A stretch of 64,000 nucleotides of DNA, taken from Actinomyces johnsonii (GTDB taxonomy: Bacteria; Actinomycetota; Actinomycetes; Actinomycetales; Actinomycetaceae). Position 1 is the stretch's first letter, and each line of letters opens with the position of its first letter. The notes under the pieces are model-generated. The model worked only from the letters and a program-made list of their open reading frames with translations. It made no database searches and was not told where the DNA came from. Below are positions 59,318-64,000 of the stretch, piece after piece. The stretch is taken from NCBI RefSeq assembly GCF_006546835.1, contig NZ_VICB01000001.1:1-64000 (forward strand), given 5' to 3'. The position numbers and the translations under genes are program-made.

Positions 59318-59342
59318 AGTATAGTTTCGGGTACCCGAAACT
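59318..59342 (-). promoter_or_regulatory. Metal-operon promoter with 20-bp palindromic operator
   Basis: Palindrome AGTTTCGGGTACCCGAAACT (59323-59342), perfect over 20 bases, overlaps by one base the -10 TATACT (59323-59318 on the minus strand). The spacing and symmetry fit a DtxR/MntR-type repressor site. TTGCAA 19 bases upstream of the -10 could be the -35, so the operator would fill the spacer. No regulator gene is in the window. Confidence 0.75.
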
Positions 59343-59444
59343 TTGCAAGTTGAGACGAGCCTTCCTAACGCGGCCTTGTGTGCACGATGACGGACCCGGC
59401 GATGATGCCAGGTCGTCGGTGGTACTCAGCCGGACATGGGCGCC

Positions 59445-60098
59445 TCAGTCGTCCAGTCCCTCGAGGACGGCGGCGGAGGCGGACAGCCCCAGGCGGTTAG
59501 CTCCGGCTTCGACCATGGCGAGGGCGTCGGCGGCGGTGCGGATGCCGCCGGAGGCCTTAACGCCGAGGCGGTCTCCGACGGTGGCGCGCATGAGGGCGAC
59601 GACATGGGTGGAGGCTCCTCCGGCGGGATGGAAGCCGGTGGAGGTCTTGACGAAGTCGGCTCCGGCGGCCTCGGCGGCGCGGCAGGTGGAGACGATCTCC
59701 TCATCGGTGAGGGCCGCGGACTCGATGATGACCTTGAGGACGGCGCCCCGGCAGGCCTCGCGCACACCGCGGATGTCGGCTTCGACGGCGTCGACGTCGC
59801 CCTCCTTGACGAGGCGGAGGTTGACGACCATGTCGATCTCCTCGGCACCCTTGGCGATGGCATCGGCGGCCTCAGCGGCCTTGACGGCAGTGGCGTGGGC
59901 ACCGGAGGGGAAGCCGCAGACGGTGGCCAGGTGCAGTCCGTCGGGCAGGTTCAGCGGGAGGAGGCTCGGGGAGACGCACACGCTGTAGGCGCCCAGGGCG
60001 GCGGCCTCGGCGATGAGCGCGTCGACCTGGGCAGCAGTGGCCTCAGGTTTGAGGAGGGTGTGGTCGATGAGGCGGGCGATCCGGGCGCGTGTGGTCAT
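59445..60098 (-). CDS. deoC: Deoxyribose-phosphate aldolase
   Basis: 217 residues. Cleaves deoxyribose-5-phosphate to glyceraldehyde-3-phosphate and acetaldehyde. The Schiff-base lysine is Lys151 in [11 protein letters not shown]; the proton-relay Lys122 is in VLKVIIES; the N-terminal [11 protein letters not shown] is classical. GGAAGGA precedes the ATG. Works with nucleoside phosphorolysis. It lies 49 bases downstream of a small membrane gene and could be read through from it. Confidence 0.95.
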   Translation of the reverse strand: MTTRARIARLIDHTLLKPEATAAQVDALIAEAAALGAYSVCVSPSLLPLNLPDGLHLATVCGFPSGAHATAVKAAEAADAIAKGAEEIDMVVNLRLVKEGDVDAVEADIRGVREACRGAVLKVIIESAALTDEEIVSTCRAAEAAGADFVKTSTGFHPAGGASTHVVALMRATVGDRLGVKASGGIRTAADALAMVEAGANRLGLSASAAVLEGLDD

Positions 60099-60147
60099 GG
60101 GGGTCCTTCCTGGCGGAGCGGGTCACGTCATCATGGCCCGATCAGTC

Positions 60148-60378
60148 TCATCCGGGCAAAGTCGACTCGGCCCGGCGGAGGACGCGAAGCCCCCACCCCT
60201 GCAGGGCGAGCGGGATGAGTAGAACTGCCGGGATCCATAATCCGCGCAGACCGTACAGGCCGATGGCGAAGGGGACCGACAGGATCGTCACCGCCCCGAG
60301 TACTCCGACGGCGAAGATCATGATCGCCAGGGCTCGCTGAGTACCCCGGAGATCCGCATCATGGCCAGCAGTCGACAT
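60148..60378 (-). CDS. Two-helix small membrane protein, putative immunity paralogue 1
   Basis: 76 residues with two membrane helices around the conserved core ILSVPFAIGLYGLRGLWIP. By my alignment 22 of 29 core positions are identical to the protein at 61940-62158. Its ATG shares one base with the upstream stop (TGATG), the same junction as the second copy. Role unknown. Position beside a bacteriocin-like unit suggests immunity (inference). Confidence 0.6.
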   Translation of the reverse strand: MSTAGHDADLRGTQRALAIMIFAVGVLGAVTILSVPFAIGLYGLRGLWIPAVLLIPLALQGWGLRVLRRAESTLPG

Positions 60379-60638
60379 CAGGCGTCCCCCTCACCGGAAC
60401 GTAGATCGGCGTATCTGGTTCTCAACCTCCCGGCCGCGAGCGTCACCGCGCCCACCGAACCCAGAATGGGAAGGGAGAAGGCGCACAACAGCACCACAGC
60501 GCTACGAACTCCTCTTGCGCTGACAAAGATGTACAACGCTGAGACCATGCCTGCAACGTGCAGCAGGATGAACGCCGCTTCCGGTGCCGACAAAGAGAAC
60601 ACGCGCCCGCCTTTCAGGATGACAGAACCTTTTCCCAC
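60378..60638 (-). CDS. Two-helix small membrane protein of unknown function
   Basis: 86 residues from GTG 60638, or 74 from GTG 60602, which has AAAGG seven bases upstream. Two hydrophobic segments (AAFILLHVAGMVSALYIFV and AVVLLCAFSLPILGSVGAVT) and a basic, then acidic C-terminus. Upstream lies TATTAT near 60650, a plausible -10. It occupies the position that the secreted six-cysteine protein holds in the second unit. Not homologous by eye to that protein. A weak similarity to PLDc_N-type anchors is possible. Confidence 0.5.
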   Translation of the reverse strand: MGKGSVILKGGRVFSLSAPEAAFILLHVAGMVSALYIFVSARGVRSAVVLLCAFSLPILGSVGAVTLAAGRLRTRYADLRSGEGDA

Positions 60639-60667
60639 CCCTTGAGTCAGGATAATACTCTTGGTGG

Positions 60668-60930
60668 TCAGTTTTCGGGCACGATGATGGCGAGGATGCG
60701 GGGCCAGCCGCCGAGCTCACGGGGGCCGGGGCGGTGCGGATCTCGCGGAGCGGTCAGGTCGAGGGGACGCACCGATCCGCTGGAGGGCTCGTAGATGTGC
60801 ACGCTTCCCTCGCCGGGGTCCTCCTGCCCGACGGTCCGCCAAGGCAGGGCCAGGACGTAGTGGCGGGGCACGGCCGGGGTTCGCGCCAGGGACGCGCGCA
60901 GCCTCGCCCTCGCAGTGGAATCCCACTGCT
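60668..60930 (-). pseudogene. Truncated duplicate of the C39-peptidase-like gene 3' end
   Basis: Minus-strand frame RLRASLARTPAVPRHYVLAL continuing to a TGA at 60670-60668. Over the last 67 residues 56 are identical (my count) to the gene at 63324-63998. Homology stops near 60930, where the frame runs into unrelated DNA with no start. It is therefore a partial duplicate. Its end lies about 30 bases before the small membrane gene at 60638. Confidence 0.8.
60674..60930. repeat. Direct repeat, copy 1 (partner near 63362-63600)
   Basis: About 240 bases of high-identity sequence, same orientation, shared with 63362-63600. Long identical blocks such as GGATGCGGGGCCAGCCGCCG are visible in both. The two copies bracket about 2.4 kb holding the bacteriocin-like genes. 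Confidence 0.85.
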
Positions 60931-61238
60931 CCCCAGCACCCGAATCTTAGGGAAAGCCAGTCGATCAACCAAGAGACTGACAATAACCTGGAAATCGACC
61001 CGGCCCCTCCTCGCCCCTACTTGGAGTAACCCGGCCGCCAAAGGCCAACCTCGTGCTCGGCCTCGAAATAAGGGATGGTAACGTCCGTGACCGCAACGCC
61101 AGGTCCTAGTTGTACTTCCTTGGGGGGTGACGTGATCGAACAATGCCAGACAGACCGTCTCAGGGCAGGCTCTCTCGACACAGCGTCACAGGAACCGGAA
61201 CAAGGCTCACAAGTCGATCGGATCCAGCACCAGAACGC
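60931..61238. other. No gene recognised
   Basis: 308 bases between the truncated duplicate and the gene debris. Short open frames here have no family resemblance and no Shine-Dalgarno. I see no repeat or RNA. Confidence 0.5.
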
Positions 61239-61664
61239 TCAGGACGCGGATAACCTGTTCCTTGGAGGTCGATTCAATTGACAGACGGCGACGATATACT
61301 CGAAGCACTTCATCACCCCCTGACCAACTCCCCCAGGCCCGGGCGGGCGTAGGCCTCGCACAGCGACCTGGAGCGCCCAGCCCCGTTCGGAAACGCTCTT
61401 CTGGCGCCCAACCTCCAGCGGGACGGCCATCTCAGTGGCGCCGTAAGTCGAACCCAGATGCTCCATCATCCAGCAAGCACCGTTCTCGTGGACCACAATC
61501 CACGCCTCCGTAGCCCCTGGAGACAGTCTTGACCTGACCCGGAAATAGGATCACACCAGCGCGTCATACTCCCGCTCAGTGTCATGCCAACGGAATACCA
61601 ACCAATAATTATATCGGTCCAACCGCGACTCACCAGGGCTCCATGAGCCACAGGAAACAAACAC
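61239..61664 (-). pseudogene. Degenerate coding remnant with in-frame stop
   Basis: Reading 61664 to 61239 on the minus strand in one frame gives a plausible protein broken by a TGA at 61553-61551. The first part includes RLDRYNYWLVFRWHDTERE and ends YDALV; after the stop comes TEAWIVVHENGACWMMEHLG and then MAVPLEVGRQKSVSERGWAL. Composition changes from AT-rich to GC-rich across it. The family is not recognised. Either two remnants or one inactivated gene. Confidence 0.4.
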
Positions 61665-61859
61665 CTAACAATAAACATGAATATTACGACGACACATGAA
61701 CTTTAGGGATCATAGATTTCCAGTAAAACACATTTGTGAAACATCGCATATTACCTCCCAGATTCTCCTCACCCCAAAAATAATCAGAACTTGCTTTCAG
61801 CAGCAAGCCCCTTCCGATATGCGACATCAAGTTATTCGACCCCTCAGGAAAGCGGGAAA

Positions 61860-61902
61860 GTGTTGGCGTGAAAACAAGTGGCACTTGTTTTCACGCCAAC
61901 AC
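61860..61902. terminator. 43-base near-perfect palindrome, probable operon terminator
   Basis: 21-base arms (61860-61880 and 61882-61902) separated by one base. It lies 38 bases beyond the stop of the small membrane gene at 61940, so a terminator for the bacteriocin-like operon is likely. The unusually long symmetry and tiny loop could also be a cruciform or a remnant of a mobile-element end. Confidence 0.6.
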
Positions 61903-61939
61903 CAGTTCAGGAGCGGTATTCAACTAGAGGAACCGGCGA

Positions 61940-62158
61940 TCATTCCGGCCGGGATTGAATCAGATCATGCAAAAGACGGGCCGCCAAGCATTGCAATGAC
62001 ATTGGGATAACGAGAACCAAAGGAATCCACAGCCCCCGCAAACCATATAGGTTAATCCCAAAAGGAACCGAGAGTACAGCAATTCCCCCAGATACTCCAA
62101 CGCACAATATCTGAACCGCTTGAGACCGTTTTGCACGATACCGCAAGTCGCCCACCAT
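61940..62158 (-). CDS. Two-helix small membrane protein, putative immunity paralogue 2
   Basis: 72 residues with two membrane helices and the core VLSVPFGINLYGLRGLWIP, paralogous to 60148-60378. The ATG at 62158 shares its A with the stop of the six-cysteine secreted protein (TGATG), so translation is coupled. There is a cytoplasmic basic start (RYRAKRSQ). Lower GC than the core genes. Immunity or secretion helper is the best guess, from coupling alone. Confidence 0.62.
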   Translation of the reverse strand: MVGDLRYRAKRSQAVQILCVGVSGGIAVLSVPFGINLYGLRGLWIPLVLVIPMSLQCLAARLLHDLIQSRPE

Positions 62159-62976
62159 CACATATACCCGAAACAGGTGACGACTGCGATTACTTCTGTC
62201 GAGCCAAGTGTGGCAATTCCGCCAATACAGGCAGCACAGATCCCTGCACCAACACCAGTCGCAGCGCCCGCACACGACCCTCCACACCCACCGGCAATTA
62301 CCATCGCAGGAACTGAACCGATCCCGAGTGCAACAGCAATACATCCAGCAACTTGACCGACCCCGGTCGGAGCTTCATCGGCTCCTCCTTGAGGAGATCC
62401 AGCAGATGCGGCGGAACCATTTTTCACATCGGTTTTAACCTGATCGATCTGCTGTTGAATTCTAGTATTGTCAACATACTTGACCCCAGTATCAGCATCC
62501 TTCGTAAGAGCACCATCAGAGTAAGATGTCATCTGAAAGTTACCTGAAGCATTTCGAGTCAGTATGCTTTCAGAATAAGTAACAACACCCCCGGTGCCTA
62601 TCATTACAATTGTTGTATTACTCATCAGGCTTGCACCAACTCCTTTTATGGGAAAGGTGACTGAATGGAGTTCTGAATCCTTCGTTTTCACCCGCAGAAC
62701 TGTAGGGTGAGACAAATCAATGTCATCGATCGACACATGGGTGTGGACATCTTCGGAACGAACCGCGTTTTCCGCCGACTTCGTCATTTGTCGTGCAACA
62801 TTTTGGTCAGCTTCAGCAGAGAGCTTCGACTTATCCCCCGAAACTTGTGCCGAACAACCAGGAGGATCTGCAGTTTGCCCTTGTACAGAAAGTGGGGTTG
62901 CCGCTACAGCACCAGCACTAAATAACGAGAGAGCGGCGGTTGTAGTCAGCGTAACGAGAACTCTTCTGAGAGTCAT
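62158..62976 (-). CDS. Secreted six-cysteine protein, candidate halocin-C8-like bacteriocin precursor
   Basis: 272 residues. Signal peptide (LVTLTTTAALSLFSAGAVAA, cleavage near 26). A hydrophilic, mostly strand/helix region of about 170 residues (30-200) holds only Cys41. The C-terminal domain (about 207-272) is hydrophobic and Gly/Ala-rich with Cys212, 231, 235, 247, 250 and 268. A long soluble N-terminal region plus a compact Cys-rich hydrophobic C-terminus resembles halocin C8, in which the N-terminal part is the immunity protein HalI. The family assignment is by pattern, not by alignment. ATG with AAAGG seven bases upstream. Coupled to a two-helix membrane protein. Confidence 0.6.
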   Translation of the reverse strand: MTLRRVLVTLTTTAALSLFSAGAVAATPLSVQGQTADPPGCSAQVSGDKSKLSAEADQNVARQMTKSAENAVRSEDVHTHVSIDDIDLSHPTVLRVKTKDSELHSVTFPIKGVGASLMSNTTIVMIGTGGVVTYSESILTRNASGNFQMTSYSDGALTKDADTGVKYVDNTRIQQQIDQVKTDVKNGSAASAGSPQGGADEAPTGVGQVAGCIAVALGIGSVPAMVIAGGCGGSCAGAATGVGAGICAACIGGIATLGSTEVIAVVTCFGYM

Positions 62977-63323
62977 GATCTAGCCTTTGCTGTCGACATT
63001 TCACTGCCCCACCTTTTTCTACGATCACCGCGGCGGAGGGGTGTTCGACACGACTGGGCATCACGAAACACCAACATAAGCACGCCCCTCAACAGAACTT
63101 ACCGCTCCTAAGCCGCCTAAGACACAATGCTTGCCAGCACAACATCACGCCACCTATGTCATGTTGAACAGAACAATGGTAAACACACAAGTATAATAGA
63201 GTTCACCAAAAACTCTGAGAATACTCAAAAAAAATTAGCAGGCCGCAATTGAACTTAAAATGTGAAATACATTTTAGCATGTCCCCGAAGTAAAACAACT
63301 TGACTTTTATCAACAGATAATAT
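62977..63323. other. Low-GC intergenic region with a candidate promoter
   Basis: 347 bases without a gene. A minus-strand -10 TATACT lies at 63195-63190, about 213 bases before the precursor start, with no clear -35. AT content is much higher than in the core. No repeat or RNA recognised. Confidence 0.45.
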
Positions 63324-63998
63324 TCAGAGATTTGCTGATTCGAATGTAAGGACTTTTCGTTGGCTCTCGGGCGCGATGACGGCCAGGATGCGGGGCCAGC
63401 CGCCGAGCTCGCGGGGGCCGGGGCGGTGCGGATCACGCGGGGCAGTCAGGTCGAGGGCTCGCACGGATCCGTTGGAGGGCTCGTAGATGTGCACGCTTCC
63501 CTCACCGGGGTCGTCCTGCTCGATGACCTGCCAGGGCAGGGCCAGGACGTAGTGGCGGGGCACGGCCGGGGTCCGGGCCAGGGCGGAGCGCAGCCGTGAT
63601 CCCGCAGATCCGACAGATCCCGCACCGGGCTCAGCCACCGTGTCACTGTCGAGGACGAGCGGGCCGCCGGTGACCAGGATGACCGGGAGTCCACCTGCCA
63701 GCACCTCGCGGATCGAGGCGACCTCACTGCCCCAGGCAGGGCCATGGTCGCTCACCCACCTCACCGTGTAACGACGACGCCCTCCGCCCGGAGTGCAGGT
63801 ACGCACGATCTCGGTCATCTGCCGGGCCACGGACCAGGGCGTGGAGCCGAGCGCCTTCGGCCAGGGCAGGACCCCCAGGCCGCGGGCATTCATGGCCCGT
63901 TGGATCCGTACCTGCTGGCGGGACAGAACGGAGACCAGCTGTTTGCCCTCCCGGCCGGACTGCGAGTCGGTCATCTCGTGGGTGAGGTCGTCCGTCAC
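63324..63998 (-). CDS. C39-peptidase-like protein, C-terminal part (runs off the window)
   Basis: At least 224 residues; the true start is probably beyond the window end, since the only start here is a GTG at 63998. LGSTPWSVARQMTE, then EVLAGGLPVILVTGG and VPRHYVLALPW with VHIYEPSNGSVRALDL resemble the second half of papain-like C39_2 peptidases: a substrate Gln or Trp region, catalytic His in PRHYVLA, and an acidic residue in YEPSNG. The catalytic Cys would lie upstream, out of view. Not certain to be a peptidase. Its 3' end is duplicated at 60668-60930. It could process the adjacent secreted protein (inference). Confidence 0.55.
   Translation of the reverse strand: MTDDLTHEMTDSQSGREGKQLVSVLSRQQVRIQRAMNARGLGVLPWPKALGSTPWSVARQMTEIVRTCTPGGGRRRYTVRWVSDHGPAWGSEVASIREVLAGGLPVILVTGGPLVLDSDTVAEPGAGSVGSAGSRLRSALARTPAVPRHYVLALPWQVIEQDDPGEGSVHIYEPSNGSVRALDLTAPRDPHRPGPRELGGWPRILAVIAPESQRKVLTFESANL
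63362..63600. repeat. Direct repeat, copy 2
   Basis: Partner of 60674-60930, in the same orientation, forming the 3' end of the intact C39-like gene. Differences are scattered, mostly silent or conservative in the encoded protein, so this is an older duplication under selection or drift, not an assembly artefact. Confidence 0.85.
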
Positions 63999-64000
63999 GG

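Noticed and set aside
58075-59988. Gly/Val-rich plus-strand frame of over 600 codons
   Set aside because: Antisense to the metal-binding lipoprotein and deoC, both clearly real.
61075-61281. 68-codon plus-strand frame in the island
   Set aside because: No Shine-Dalgarno, no family resemblance, and it overlaps debris of the opposite strand.
60674-63600. IS element or composite transposon bounded by repeats
   Set aside because: The repeats are direct, coding and diverged, with no transposase, terminal inverted repeats or target duplications. Cassette duplication explains them better.

Overview
This is high-GC DNA from an actinobacterium, most likely Actinomyces or a close relative. That inference rests on the coding style (GC-rich third positions, GTG starts, many ATGA or GTGA gene overlaps), a WhiB1-type regulator beside a PdtaS-type kinase, actinobacterial families (DUF3117, DUF2505, GSP17M-like, a soluble MgtE/CBS protein with DUF1003), an LAxTG sorting signal, and many genes whose -10 box sits 6-7 bases before the start codon. 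No species marker was available, so the genus is an inference.

Layout. 0-0.4 kb holds the leader and promoter of an rRNA operon that would run leftward out of the window. 0.4-5.5 kb carries malic enzyme and gatCAB. 5.5-14 kb has an L,D-transpeptidase, an unusually long LigA and a large FHA-FtsK/EssC-like ATPase. 14-16 kb is whiB1/pdtaS. 16-20 kb has small conserved proteins and the coupled thyA-folA pair. 20-25 kb has a small oxidoreductase with an HxlR regulator and an OpuC-type osmoprotectant ABC operon. 25-31 kb has a quinone-oxidoreductase-like gene, a VOC protein, a DeoR regulator, a tannase-like lipoprotein and fumarase. 31-36 kb has a TetR/NTF2-like pair with two operators, a purine salvage pair (PNP plus NCS1 permease), CsbD, and an LAQTG surface protein with an RCC1-like membrane protein. 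36-46 kb has a MiaE-like protein, RhlE, MarC, a PHP phosphoesterase, a Gfo/Idh/MocA dehydrogenase, a Xaa-Pro aminopeptidase, an ArsR-CDF metal efflux operon and a TIM-barrel isomerase. 46-53 kb is a conserved block: GSP17M, MgtE-like, DUF1003, Mrp, TatB, O-methyltransferase, DUF3117, LOG. 53-60 kb has a phosphohexomutase, a manganese/zinc-type ABC operon behind a perfect 20-bp palindrome, and DeoC.

The accessory part is 60.1-64.0 kb. It contains a secreted 272-residue protein whose C-terminal about 60 residues are hydrophobic, glycine-rich and carry six cysteines, like halocin-C8-type bacteriocins. It is coupled by a TGATG junction to a 72-residue two-helix membrane protein. A second unit about 2 kb away has a paralogous two-helix protein joined by the same TGATG junction to another small membrane protein. 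Each unit lies downstream of a copy of the same gene 3' end (C39-peptidase-like); one copy is truncated. Together with lower GC, gene debris and a 43-base palindrome, this looks like a duplicated and partly decayed antimicrobial-peptide/immunity locus. It is the best candidate in the window for an undescribed system.
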